Shown: positions 23,801 to 34,517 of the stretch, in pieces
Layout of the letters: each line of letters begins with the position of its first letter
Position numbering within the stretch: the stretch's first letter is position 1
Assembly (NCBI GenBank): GCA_933228675.1
Contig: OW121744.1
Span: forward strand, 56,687,775 to 56,751,774
Direction: 5' to 3'
DNA: 64,000 nucleotides
From: Stomorhina lunata
Taxonomy: Eukaryota > Arthropoda > Insecta > Diptera > Rhiniidae
Translations under genes and position numbers: made by a program
Notes under the pieces: generated by a model
The model's input: only the letters and a program-made list of their open reading frames with translations
The model's database searches: none
What the model was told of the DNA's origin: nothing

Positions 23801-26800
23801 CCGTCTGTCCGTCAGATAAAATCGTGATAGCTCCTTAACTACAAGAGCTAGTAAGACTAAATTAAGCACAAGGAAGTCTTATGTCAATGCCAGCCAGTGT
23901 GCAAAATTTCCTCACAATCGGTCACCATTTGACCATAGCTCCCATATAAAAAACTTATGGAAACACAAAAATACATAAAGAAAAGGTTGTTTATGTCCGT
24001 CTGTCCGTCAGATAAAAGCACGATAGCGCCTTAACGAAAAGAGCTAGAGGGACAAAATTTTACAAAAGTATTTTCGATATCATGAAAAAGATGTGTGTTG
24101 AAAATGGACAAAATCGGTTCAAATTTAGTTAGAGCTCCCATATAACCCCGCCCCGGGAAACACATTAATGCTGATAAATTGAATACAATTGTAATAGCTA
24201 TGACGATTAAATTTAAAATAGGGAAGTTTTATGCAATTTTTGATCAGTTTATCAAATTTTATAGGAATCAGTCCATATTTGACTTTAGCTTTCATGTGAA
24301 AAACACTCACGGAAACCAAAAATTTTAGCAAAGGCCAGTTAAAAGCTATTAAATTAGAAACTATGATAGCTATGGTCACTAAATTTTGCAAGAATAAGCT
24401 CTCTATATATACCGGCCAGTGTGTAAAATTTTGTTATAATCGGTCAACATTTGGCTATAATTCTTATATATATAACATCCCCTTTTTATATCTACAATCA
24501 AAAAGATTTGGAGGTACATTCATTATATTATGATTGCACCTATGAAATTATATAGGCATCAATCAATGTTCAGCCCAGACTTTATATATGATGAATGCAT
24601 TAGGAACTCATAACGAAATATATGGACCTGTCGTATTACTATTAACGTGTTTAGCCTAACTACATATTAATCACAACGAAAAGTATTTAACAACTTATTA
24701 ATGTAAAACTATACCTGGTTATGAGACCGAATTTTGATCAAAGTAAATACTGGGGAAACCACTAAAATATTTTTGAATGTTGAACTATAAAGCTACGGAA
24801 ACCTAATTTAGTCCAAAGGTTTTACCAACAATACCAAATAGCTTAGCGATTTTTCCAGTTTTGGTGCAGATTTTGAATTAGCTGCACCCTTGTAGATATA
24901 TGAGATATGTTTCTAAATTTAACACAACTTGATGGTGGGTATATAAGATTCGGCACAGCCGAATATAACACTCTTACTTGTTAAGACTAATGTCAAACTT
25001 GTTTTCTTAAATGGCTGTCAGACATGGAATATTTCGAGTCGAGAGATGAGTGGAGTACAAGCATTTGTGAATCGATGCATCAGACGCATTCTAAAAATTG
25101 TCTGGCCAATTACAATTTCAAATCAAGATCTATGTTTGCGCACCGATTAAGTACCACTACAAACAACTATTCGTACTCGGAAATATGCTTGGCTAGGACA
25201 TACACTAAGAATGCCAGCTACTGATATACATAAATCGTCAAGCTATGGAATATAATCCTCAAGGTTCCAGGAGGTTTGGAAGACCTACAAACACGTAGAG
25301 GCGGCAAACTGAGAATGAAGTACGATAGTTCGTAGTATCATGGAACGAGATGAAAGTGTTGACTACCGATAAACACACATGGAAAACATTTGTCGAGGCC
25401 CTATGTTTCACAAGCAATTAAAGGACTTAATATGTATGCAATCACTCACTGAGTTATAAAAGTGTCAAAATAATTTATGAACAATGAATAATTCGACTTA
25501 GAAAATTTATGTGATTTCAAAATCATGTGGAAGTGATTTGCAGAACATGCCCGTATATTCCAGTTTTCTGGAACATATTAATGAAAGCTTTAACAGGTGC
25601 GCTTAAAAACCGTAACTAATATATGTATTGAGGATTTCAGTGGGTTTATATTTCCATAGTTTTCAGTACTGTACATGAAGGAAAGGTACTTTGAAAACCT
25701 GAACCTGAAATAAAAGAGCATAATATGCCAAAGTGGATGTACGCAAAGCTAAATATTTTTGCATTAATTGTTCAGTATTTAGGAATTCACGCCAGGAGTA
25801 TCTATATTACATGATCGTATATTTCCAAAATCCTATCGTATTGGAAACAACGCAGCATGCAAATTTTAATCGTTTGAAGTTTTTATTTTAGTTTTTACAA
25901 TAAGAAAACAATTTTTTGTCAATTTTTTACATGTTTATACTGCCTTTTCCAAGCTGGATGTTAATTTGGCATTTATATATAAAATATATATTACACATAT
26001 TATTTAAAAATTTCCAAATTATACTAAATAATGTGGCAACGCTATACTTCATATGCCATAAAAAATAAACTTCAAAAACCCTTATTAAAATTTAGTAAAA
26101 GCCAGTGAAACTACCTTCATTATATCTGCCTTGGTTATAATATTGAAACTTGTCAAATTATTTTGTTCTTTAATAAATTTATTTCAGATCCTTATGTTAT
26201 TCCCGATATTGAAGGTGTATCGTGTATTTCTCTACGCAACAATTATCTTTTTGTTGGCTCTGATAACGGTCATTTAAGATTGTATGCTCGCATATGTACC
26301 TCCTATTTCCTGTATCAACTCAAAACTTCATTAGAATTAGCAGCACGCTATATTAGCGATATTTCCTGGAGTCCCATTGCCACCAATAAACTGGCCGTTG
26401 TAGCCAATTCCAATACTATACACGTATTGGAATTTAACCACGAAACGGGAGATTTACAGATTAAACGTAAAATTGAAATAAATGCGCCGAAGGCAGCTAA
26501 TGGTTGTGTTAAATGGAGTAATCGCAATGAAAATTTCTTTCTAACCTGCGGCTTTGAGGGAGCCGTACGCGTCTGGGATTTATCGAATGATGCAAACCCA
26601 GAGCATTTCGTTAAGACATATCATTGTCCCATGACATGTGGCCTTTTCTTGCCTACCGATGAGGAAATTATTATATGTTCTGGCAAAAGTGCCGCTTTGG
26701 AATTTATAGATATGCGTTTAGAGAAAACTGAAAATCTTGCGAGCAAGTCGAAACGTTCAAATCCTCGGACACTGGATACAGTACAATGGGCTAGCAAAGC

Positions 26801-29800
26801 TGTTTCATGCAGTGATGGAAAATCTCAACCATTGGAGAAAAAACTTAAAAAGTTGACCAAAAACACTGAAAATGATGTATTAGCAGAGGTGATTGAGAAT
26901 AAACCTGAAACAAATGGTAAAATGGAAAACGGTGTAGCGAGTAGTGAGGATGTTTCCAATATGCTGGAGAAGATGCATTTGCAAACGACCGAAGGTGTTG
27001 CTGTTAATAATACATCTACTTTTATGAAGGTTTGTTAAAATCAAATCGATTATAATATGTCATGAGATATATTATCAAAAAAAAAATATCAAAAAAAAAA
27101 AAAAAATTATCAAAAACATACACTACCGACCAACAGTTTTCGACACATACTAAATAAAACTTTGGACAGTAACATCTCATTAGTTATTTCTTGATTTTTG
27201 TTATCTTTTTGTATTAAAGCTTAATTTTATGACGTAGATGAACTAAATACATTTTACGGTTTATAACAAATGATGTTACTTAAATGGTTTGTATTTACAA
27301 CCTGTTGAGGTCATAGAACGATCGATCTTGTGTGCATATTCTCCAATTTCGTAGTAATTGCTTTTTCCAGGAGTGGGAGGAGGTCTCTGACGACAGTTGA
27401 GATGAAGACTAACAAAGATAAGTCTGGGCTTATCAAGTTAAGTCCAATCAGAACCGTTGCTTGGTATCTAAAGTCTACATTTAGCTCGAAGACTTTGAAC
27501 CTTCAGCTAAAAATTTTGACAAAAAATGTGGAAAATCCGACCACAGACACGCCCACTATTCTTATGCAAAAAATTTAAAAGATTTTTTTCAATTGATAAC
27601 TTCGGAGATAAAAGGCTTATAATGATGATTTTTGTACGTGAACTACTTGGCCACCATAGAATTTTCTTGCAATAACTTGAAAAAATCCGTTGACAGACAC
27701 GTCCACTGTTCTTATGTAAAAAATATGAAATTTGTAAAGCGTTTCTTTTATCAATTGTTTGCTTTAAAAATGAAATTCGTGATAATTTTTTACATGTAGA
27801 CTACCAGACTTCTACAAAATTGAAAAAATCGGCATACAGACACGCCAACGTTTTTAAAGTAAAAAATAACTTCGGAAATACGAGTTGTAAGAACATGATT
27901 TCTTGCAAGTAGACTGCGTGGCCCTCAGAAAAGATCATTTAAAAAATTTTGAAAAATCCGAATACAGACACGCCCACTTTTCATATGTAAAAATATACAA
28001 TTTTTAAAAAATCTTTTTTTTATGGTAACTACTTAAATAAAAGGAATATCATAGTGTTTTTTTTTCACGTAGACCGCTTCTTTTTAACTGATAACTTTGA
28101 CAAAAATAAGAGATTTTTTTTCAGGTAAACTGCTAACCTCCCATTGAAGATCCTTTCAAAATTTCAAAAAATCTGCCCAGAGGCACGCCTACTTTCTTAT
28201 ATAAAAAATATATACATTTTTTTAAGTCGTTGCACGAAAGCTTCTATTCTCCCATACAAAGCAAGAGCTTCATCTACTAAAAGACCCATTTCGAGATCAG
28301 TTTTTTACCTTTGGTTTTAAAGAAGTTCATGTTTGTGGTAAAGGCAAACCAAATAACGTTCCAAATCCATCGGAATTGCGCTTTTTAAATGATCGCGTCT
28401 GTGCTTCAATTGTCATTACTAGCTGATCACAATTTACAACATAAGTCACCCCCTTAAATTTCTTTCTCTGGCTTATTTGCCTACACTCTTCAATAATTTG
28501 TATGGGTCTGCCCAAAATAGAGAATTTGCACGATAATAATCGAACAGAACTTTGTTCCTTCTTTAGATTTTAAACTGACTGAATTTACTGCTATATTTAA
28601 ACTAAAAGTCCTGAATTTAATAATCATTTGTAGTTGACAAAGTTTTTAGAAAAAAAGTCAAATATGTCATCAATACTGTCGTTTTTGATAGTAGTTACTC
28701 ATCATGAAAATAAATCACATCAAAAAATTATAGTAGAACTCGTTCATCCCTATCATGGCAATTGTGTTCCAAAACTTTTTTTATACTGTAAAACATATAA
28801 GAAAAATGTTTTGGGAACACGATTCCCATGGGAGATGATATTCGCGATAGGGGTTATTTTTTTTCCGTTCTCATCCGCGAATGCTGGGCATTCCTCAATG
28901 AGATGGCGAGACATTCCAATATTGAACTTTTCTGGGTACACAGTCATAGTAATGTACCAGGCAATATCACTGCGGACAATCTAGCGAAAGGTGGTGCTCT
29001 CCTTGGTCTATGAACCTATGAACATTGACCAATTCATAGGTTTACCGCTTTCTGCATGCAAACTGCATGCAGAAAGCATGCAGCCAACTTACGACTGTAA
29101 GCGTTCTGTAATCTTGGTTAGCTTTCCGCGCCAAAGACTTCGCACCCTCATCTCAGTACTCACAGGACACTGGGTGATAGGTTCTCATGCTAGAAGACTT
29201 AATCTTCATAGTAATGATTATTGCAGAAGCTGTCACAACGTAGAGGAAGAGGAAACCGTCACTCACTTCCTCTGCCATTGGCCAGCCCTTGCTGATATTA
29301 GGAAAATCCACTTGGGATTCTCTTTTTTACATGATCTATCAGAGATCGCGGACCTCAGTATTCGCAATATTTGCTCCTTCATTGGTGCAACAGGATGGCT
29401 CTAACTAAGTTTCTTATATCTTTTGGGGTAGTTTAGATACCTTTCTCCTTCTCTTCTATCCATTTGCAGGAATTACAAAGGGACCTCTCTGGACCCAAGT
29501 GACGCGGACCATATGGGCTGAATCCTGCCTAACCTAGGGGTGATTTTGTTTTTAAAAAATTTTTAACAATTTTTTTTTTATTTTCTATAACAGAAAAGTC
29601 CAAAGTTTATAATACAAGTTATTAAAGTAAAAAGTTTGCCTTCAAATTTATTTTTCGCTTCATATAACTTTAAAAAAAGTCCTCTTGTTACAATGGGATA
29701 TTACAAATACTACATTTGTTTTATAAGTAAAACAAATACACGGCATTTACTCCCAAGATAATACCTGTCTCACCAAAAAAAAATAAATATTCAATTATAT

Positions 29801-31091
29801 TCAACCGATAACTTGTTATTTACTTCCACATATAAGTTCTTTCCAAGCGAAATAACCAAAATTTATTTTTTTACATTTTAGTGATTATTAAATTCTAACA
29901 AAAATTTATAAAAAAATATCTTAGCTGGAATGTTCTTATTCAAATAGCATGGTCCAATGGTTCTACAAATTTTGACAAAATATTGAAAAAGTAAAAAATC
30001 GAAACAGGGACCTATTTTCCCACGTCCCTATGCACGACAAAAGTCTTCAAGTATTATCGACTTAACTAAATTTTTAGAGGGTAAATGATTTAAGTTATTT
30101 TCGAGCAACTCTATTTAATTCTTTACAACATTTAATACCTGTTTAACAAAACTTTTGTATGTCATGCTTTATTTTAGAATCCCTTAACTTTATTGTATCT
30201 TACAACGAAAGAAATTAACAAAGATGCCTTAGATTTGATGTTTACCATAATGACCTCTACAAAGTCTAGTGAAAATAAGTCCCTGAGCGCCAAATTATTT
30301 GGAACAAAAGCCGAGGCTAAGGAAGTTCTGACAGATGAATGTAAGATGTATAAATTCTTACTTTTGATTCTGTAAAGAAACTCTGTTTTTTTCTCTGGCT
30401 TTCAGTAAAAAATCATCAAGGAAGTGAAGTAAAAGGAATATCTAGTTTGTTTATGACCCAACTAAACGGCAACCTAAAAGATGAAATACTCAAATGTGTA
30501 CAGTCGAAACAACTTTGTGAATGGCATGTTTCATTGGCGCCAAGTGTTTCCTACAGGTTAGCTTTCTTGTGCATCATAAGGCATTATTAAAAAACAATTC
30601 TTAAAATATCCTTATAGTTTTTGGCAAAAATGTTGTCAAGCCTTTGCTGAACAATTAATCGAACAGGGTTATGCTCTACAAGCTGCTTCATATATGCTGG
30701 CCATACATCAACAACAAGATGCCATAGTAATGCTAATGGAAAAGAAATTATTTAAGGAGGCCTTACTTATAGCTCGTATTTACTTACAAGCTGACGATCC
30801 CCTGAACAATGCCATAGCCGAACAATGGATAACGCATTTGCATGCTAATGGAAATCTAACTGGTGCAGCTTTATTGTAAGTTTTTGTTGACCTAATTTTG
30901 AACATACATATAAAAACCATATTTATTTTATTATTATTTTATTGATCTTTTCTTCTCCTTTGTTACAAAACAGGTGTTTGTTGACAAAACAAAATAATCG
31001 TGCCTATGAATGTTTAGCTAAAATACGTAATACCGCTCCAGAAATTGAGCGTGTTATTCGTCTTTTAAAATCGACGGATATTAAATCTTAA
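12226..31091 (+). CDS. rig: rigor mortis / Gemin5-like WD-repeat protein
   Basis: Gemin5-type protein, known in flies as a nuclear-receptor coactivator and SMN-complex partner. Nine exons: 12226-13789, 13853-14189, 14246-14414, 14474-14630, 26188-27029, 30178-30340, 30406-30556, 30618-30875, 30974-31091. All junctions are GT-AG and in phase, giving 1,252 residues, near the Drosophila length. WD-type repeats fill the N-terminal half (for example SVQIWDFNKG, TFYIWNASTG, AVRVWDLSND). They are interrupted at about residues 240-480 by a long acidic, serine-rich disordered insert. The last four exons encode an alpha-helical tail (YALQAASYMLAIHQQQD) like the TPR-like region of Gemin5. Introns 4 (14631-26187) and 5 (27030-30177) are swollen with repeats, and intron 4 carries CFAP206 on the other strand. 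Intron 1 (63 bp) has no stop and is divisible by three. Confidence 0.92.
14460..14465 (-). terminator. Candidate poly(A) signal for CFAP206
   Basis: AATAAA on the minus strand, about 170 nt past the CFAP206 stop and inside rig intron 3. Use of it would make the CFAP206 mRNA fully complementary to rig exon 4 (14474-14630). Confidence 0.4.
14636..18841 (-). CDS. CFAP206: CFAP206-like ciliary protein, nested in rig intron 4
   Basis: Cilia- and flagella-associated protein 206, a factor tied to the radial spokes of motile axonemes; in insects expected mainly in testis and mechanosensory cells. Exons on minus: 18841-18152, 18096-17916, 17855-17506, 15437-15189 and 15127-14636, all GT-AG and phase-consistent, giving 653 residues (human about 622). 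Matches to the family as I recall it: NYGLGSPINEV near the exon 1/2 join, LAATVAGIVIFN in exon 2, IFPHFVYLSEIWTSL across the exon 3/4 join, and a C-terminus with NYINWSWNSWDFHRQTIHLA and THSSQTKLS. Intron 3 (15438-17505) is enlarged by transposon debris; the others are 55-61 bp. The stop codon lies 5 bp from the rig exon 4 donor, so the 3' UTR must run antisense through that exon. Confidence 0.88.
15785..16110 (-). mobile_element. LINE RNase H/tail fragment in CFAP206 intron 3
   Basis: On the minus strand, 16110-16050 reads WIPSHCEIEGNKITHDASRL and 15880-15790 reads CIICLNKDSSEHIYCHCPRF. These are diverged counterparts of the RNase H end and zinc tail at 11385-11753. It lies in the same direction as CFAP206 and is broken by stops. 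Confidence 0.6.
16545..17100 (-). repeat. Dispersed repeat fragments (family C related)
   Basis: About 16560-16690 is the reverse complement of the right part of the repeat at 1630-1860. About 17060-17090 (TTAAATCGACTCAGAAAATG) matches 775-795 (TTAAATCGACTCAGAAAGTG). Both are pieces of an old interspersed repeat in CFAP206 intron 3. Confidence 0.5.
18842..19425. other. CFAP206 upstream DNA within rig intron 4
   Basis: Noncoding in both directions. The CFAP206 promoter (minus) should be here, but no TATA box or clear initiator is visible. Confidence 0.4.
19426..20352. repeat. Minisatellite with dyad symmetry (orientation switch near 19945)
   Basis: From 19426 to about 19935 an imperfect ~20 bp unit recurs as TTTTCAATTGAAATTGAGAA. 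From about 19953 to 20352 the same unit recurs as its reverse complement, TTCTCAATTTCAATTGAAAA. The two blocks, about 510 and 400 bp, could pair into a long imperfect hairpin. Each unit also contains the palindrome CAATTG. Flanked on the left by CFAP206 upstream DNA and on the right by the family B repeat. Confidence 0.9.
20647..22523 (+). repeat. Interspersed repeat, family B (TATACCCACCATCA...TTACTTGTT)
   Basis: Starts near TTTATACCCACCATCAAAAA and ends GATGGTGGGTATATAAGATT...CTTACTTGTT. A (TCTG)n tract sits at about 20780-20836. The interior contains several diverged tandem blocks of about 200-250 bp, each with AGCTCCCATATAAAAAACTT and TGTCCGTCTGTCCGTCAGAT. There is no transposase ORF, so it is non-autonomous or unclassified. 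A minus-strand copy is at 32020-33377, and most of it is duplicated at 23384-24982. Confidence 0.75.
20925..23372 (+). repeat. 2,448 bp segmental duplication, copy 1
   Basis: Appears identical, at a constant offset of 2,459 bp, to 23384-25831. It covers family B without its first ~280 bp, a LINE C-terminal fragment, and about 400 bp of unclassified sequence. Identity begins at GAAATTGGGCAAAATCGG and ends at ATTTCCAAAAT. Confidence 0.95.
22524..22975 (+). mobile_element. LINE reverse transcriptase C-terminal fragment
   Basis: Translates in shifting frames to NVKLVFLNGCQTWNISSREM, then VNRCIRRILKI, then a GHTLRMPATDIH segment and a tail like WNEMKVLTTDKHTWKTFVEA. This is the C-terminal end of a LINE ORF2 whose RT core is seen at 60830-61130. 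Its second copy in the duplication is at 24983-25434. Confidence 0.65.
23384..25831 (+). repeat. 2,448 bp segmental duplication, copy 2
   Basis: Head-to-tail second copy, separated from the first by 11 bp (23373-23383). No difference from copy 1 was seen by eye. All of it lies in rig intron 4. Confidence 0.95.
25832..26187. other. Right end of rig intron 4
   Basis: AT-rich unique-looking DNA ending in the acceptor TTTATTTCAG at 26187. Nothing else recognised. Confidence 0.5.
27300..27365 (-). mobile_element. LINE 3' tail fragment
   Basis: Minus-strand reading gives LRNWRICTQDRSFYDLNRL, similar to the sequence just after the ORF at 62640 minus. A very short leftover in rig intron 5. Confidence 0.4.
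27500..28240 (+). repeat. Degenerate tandem repeat, ~140 bp period
   Basis: The block GACACGCCCACTATTCTTATG followed by AAAAAATTT returns in diverged form at about 27551, 27698, 27843, 27977 and 28186, each preceded by AAAAAATCCG-type sequence. Its layout resembles the array at 53200-54080 but the units differ. Confidence 0.6.
28640..29500 (+). mobile_element. LINE RNase H and C-terminal tail, 5'-truncated
   Basis: The segment 28860-28990 reads ECWAFLNEMARHSNIELFWV then NVPGNITADNLAKGG, the end of a LINE RNase H. A frame break at about 29010 leads to an open tail (28991-29404) with CRSCHNVEEEETVTHFLCHW and the terminus SFIGATGWL. An apparent 3' UTR follows to about 29500. Two perfect hairpins sit at the frame break (see findings). 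It lies in rig intron 5. Confidence 0.75.
29501..30177. other. Right part of rig intron 5
   Basis: AT-rich, no ORF and no repeat recognised; ends at the acceptor TTTATTTTAG. Confidence 0.5.
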
Positions 31092-31113
31092 ATGATTTTT
31101 TTTTTATATAAAA

Positions 31114-31119
31114 AATAAA
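31114..31119 (+). terminator. Poly(A) signal of rig
   Basis: AATAAA 22 bp after the rig stop codon. Confidence 0.65.
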
Positions 31120-32019
31120 AGTAGTTTTTAGAGATTTCAAGAATTATTATCAGTATTCCATATATAAAAAAAGAAACAAGTTGAATTAAATTGTTAACCA
31201 TTTTTCATTATATCTATAAGAATCTGTGTATTTTCCTTACTTTTTTAATTTTTTATCGATCTTTTTTATTTCTAAACTTTTTTTTACAAAGTGAATTTAT
31301 AATGGAATAAATAAAATTTGATTTCATTTACGAAATTTTGTTTTTGTTACGATTTTCTTCGCGGATTTAATGAATAAGAAATAGGATTGCTGGAGAGGGG
31401 CAAATATTTAAGACTACGTAATATATCTGGTGACAGATACAGAAAGCGTTATAAAACAACGGCAATATTTAGCACTGTTTCAAATTGCTGGTATCAAATT
31501 TGAACCGCCATTTTCGTGAAATTTTTAATTGTTTTTTAATTGTGCCCAAAAATTGCATTTTTAACCGCGAACATTAGGAGGAAGGAGATGGAATTCGGGA
31601 ACAAAATTGCACCATTATTTCACTGACTTACGAACCCTTAAAATATTTAAAATATTAATTTATCCTAATCAAAAACATTCAAGTAAAAAATGTAGCCTTT
31701 ATTTAAGGATTTTTTTGATGCAACTGGAAACTGTATTGAAAAGTATTTAAAATTTTGTTTATTACTATGACCGATTTGATGAAAATTACAGAAACACGCG
31801 TTGAAAAAAAAAATCATTACCATTTTTTGTAGCGTCGGTATCAGCACTTTAAAAGCGAATATCTTTTTCTCCCAAAACAAATATCAAATGCCATTCGAAA
31901 GCGCAATCGATGGGCTATAATTCTCCGAAATTTGTGCAAAGATATCTCGTGTAAAACGACAATGGGATTCTTTTGAATGCAACAAAATCCGTACAAATGT
32001 ATTGTCCGTCACGCATGAT
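31120..32019. other. Noncoding downstream of rig
   Basis: No protein-like ORF. AT-rich with T runs. The last 100 bp may already be diverged family B sequence. Confidence 0.4.
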
Positions 32020-32287
32020 TTGCCCATATGTAAGAACTATAGTTAAATTGTGACCGATTGTCACAAAATTTTATATAAATTTTGGTATTTATATAAAACT
32101 TATTTTTGAAAAATTTAGTGGAAATAGTTTATAATTTAATAGCTTTTAACTGGCCTTTGTGGCATTTTAGTGGTTTCCGGAAGTGGTTTTTATATGTTAG
32201 CTTTAGTCAAATATGAACCGATTTCAATAAAATTGAATATAATGACCAATAGTTGCATAAAACTTCTCTGTTCTAAATTAAGTTGTC

Positions 32288-32325
<38 letters not shown>

Positions 32326-33377
32326 CCCCGACAACATTCCAATTGGAACAAGGGGTACTTCTCTCAGACAATGAGCTGCATCCAATTCTATTTTTAGACT
32401 CATTGAAAGGGACCTACGTTTTAACGCCGGCTCCGAACGGCAAATGCATTAGTTTGAGAAGTTTTTCATAGCCTAATACTCAATAACCAGTGGCTAGCTG
32501 AGTTATGAGGTGAACCGCCGCTTTTTTGAAAATTAATTTTTTCAAGTGGGCCTGACAGGGATTGAACTTGGGACCTCTGGTATGCTAGGCGGATGACTAA
32601 CCTGCTATACCACGGCGGTTCACTGTCATATGTATTACAATTGTATTTAATTTATCAGCATTAATGTGATTCCCGGGGTGGGGTTATATGCGAGCTCTAA
32701 TTAAGTGTGAACCGATTTCGCCCATTTTCAATACAGAACTTCTCTAATATATCGAAAATACTTTTGTACAATTTTGTCACTCTAGCTCTTTTAGTTAAGG
32801 CTCTATCGGGCTTTAATTTGGCAGACGGACGGACAGAAAGCCACTTTCTTTTTGGAATTTTGTGTTTCTGCAAGTTTTGTATATGGGAGCTATGTCAAAT
32901 GGTGACCGATTTTGACAAAATTTTGCACACTTGCTGGCTTTGTGCTAAATTTAGTGGCCATATCTATCATTTATTGGTATTTAAGTGTATTTTAGGTGGA
33001 ATTTAGTCTTTTTCTGTAAGTGTATTGTGTGGGAGCCATGGTTAAATGTAAACCGTTTTCGATGGAATTTTATATGATGCCTAGTGCTTACGTAAAACTT
33101 CTATAAACCATCATCTATATCTATATAGCTGTTATAATTTGTCATGTATTGCAAATAAGCGATTAGCAATTCCAATACCAAAAATTTCCTAGAAATGAAG
33201 AATATCTTTGCCAAGTTTCAGTGACTTAGCTCTTTTCTTTTCAGACAGACAGACAGACGGACATCGCTCATTCGTCTATGAATTTCATTCAGAATATATC
33301 CCTTTTGCTTTTTGAGCCAATATTAAGGAAATTACAAACGGAATGACAATCTTAATCTCAATGGTGGGTATAAAAAG
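32020..33377 (-). repeat. Family B repeat, minus-strand copy, split by a SINE
   Basis: The right end reads ATGGTGGGTATAAAAAG, the reverse complement of the family B start at 20647. CAGACAGACAGACGGACAT mirrors the TCTG tract. Parallel segments with TATGGGAGCTATG-type words and ATTAATGTGATTCCCGGGG align with the copy at 20647-22523. The far end is lost. A SINE interrupts it at 32296-32623. Confidence 0.75.
32296..32623 (-). mobile_element. tRNA-derived SINE with 12 bp target duplication
   Basis: On the minus strand, starting near 32620, the head reads CCGCCGTGGTATAGCAGGTT then AGTCATCCGCCTAGCATACC. This has an A-box-like TGGTATAGCAGG and, about 35 nt on, a B-box-like AAGTTCAATCCC: an internal RNA polymerase III promoter of tRNA type. 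A unique body of about 230 bp follows, and then a (TA)n tail at 32291-32322. The insertion is flanked by TGTCATATGTAT at 32284-32295 and 32624-32635. There is no protein coding. The parent tRNA could not be settled from the sequence. Confidence 0.85.
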
Positions 33378-33389
33378 TTGGTATGACCA

Positions 33390-34320
33390 AGTTCCTTCAG
33401 GTGGCGCCACTGAAAACGACTTAAAATTAATTAAATCGTTAACTGTGCATTTGATCATGCATGATCTTTAGCAAAGTTGTTGTATATGATCCGACGAAGG
33501 TTTCTAAGTTGTCATGACCAATTTCCGATAGGTGGCGCCGCAGAAAAATACTCAAAATTAATTAAATCGTAAACTATTTATTTGATTATGCTAAGATCTT
33601 ATGCAAACTTGTTGCACATAATCCGACGAATTTTTCTAAGCTGCTATTCAATTTCCGATAGATGGCAATGAAAATTACTCAAAATTAATTAAATCGTAAA
33701 CTGTTCATTTGCTCATGCTATAATCTTTAGCAAAGTTGTTGTGCATGAGCCGGCAAAGATTTCTAAGTTCACCAGATGACGCCACTGAAAGTTAATATAA
33801 ATTAATTAAGTCGTAAAATTTGTATTTGATCACGACTGCTCGGATAAAAAAAAATAATTAGTGTTTCTGAAAGATAATTTCGTTGCTGAATTTCGGTTTT
33901 TAATTAGTTCAAGAAAATAAACAGTTTTCGAGTTACGCGAATATTCCATCCGCCATCCGATTGATGGTGCCACTGGAAATTACTCAAAATTATTTATTTT
34001 TAGAAAAGTTGTTGGGCATGAGCCGGTGAAGATTTCTAAGTTCACCAGATGGCGCCACTGAAAGTTAATAAAAATTGATTAAATCGTAAACTTTGTATTT
34101 GATCACAACTGCTCGGATAAAAAAAATAATTAGTGTTTCTGAAAGTTAATTTAGTTGCCAAATTTCGGTTTTTAATTAGTTCAAGAGAATAAACAGTTTT
34201 CGAGTTACGCGAAAACTTATATCTCGAAATTATATATTATATCTCGAAAATTAGAGCTTACCTAAAAACGGTTAGCACTATTGAATTCAGCGTTCTCGAT
34301 TTATCTTAACCCACAAGGTC
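33390..34320 (+). repeat. Degenerate ~130 bp tandem repeat (GGTGGCGCCACTG family)
   Basis: Units share TCCGATAGGTGGCGCC, AATTAATTAAATCGTAAACT, TTTGATCATGC and CTTTAGCAAAGTTGTTG. Unit starts near 33401, 33532, 33660, 33775, 33960 and 34047. The second half adds ATAAACAGTTTTCGAGTTAC, which also occurs at 60500 and, inverted, at 62460. Same family as 38030-38640. Confidence 0.75.
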
Positions 34321-34517
34321 TCCCTTTTGTCGGTTGTTGTCAAAATAGAGCACAGTGTAATCATTCCCTTCAATTTTTTTCCATAAAATCCGAATAATCG
34401 AAATATGAAATATTATTGCGATCGGATAATGTTTATCCGTGACGCTATGACGCAAAAATTTGAGCTAAAGGTCAATATGAACTCCACACACACAGTGTAA
34501 GATTTTGCGTAGGTATT

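Noticed and set aside
22565..25224. Twin 66- and 88-residue ORFs in each duplicated unit as small genes
   Set aside because: They are identical only because the DNA is duplicated. One is LINE debris, the other an antisense reading of family B; no start context or domain.
32296..32623. A functional tRNA gene on the minus strand
   Set aside because: The A- and B-box-like motifs are present, but no clean acceptor or anticodon stem could be formed, and the unit has a body, tail and target duplication of a SINE.
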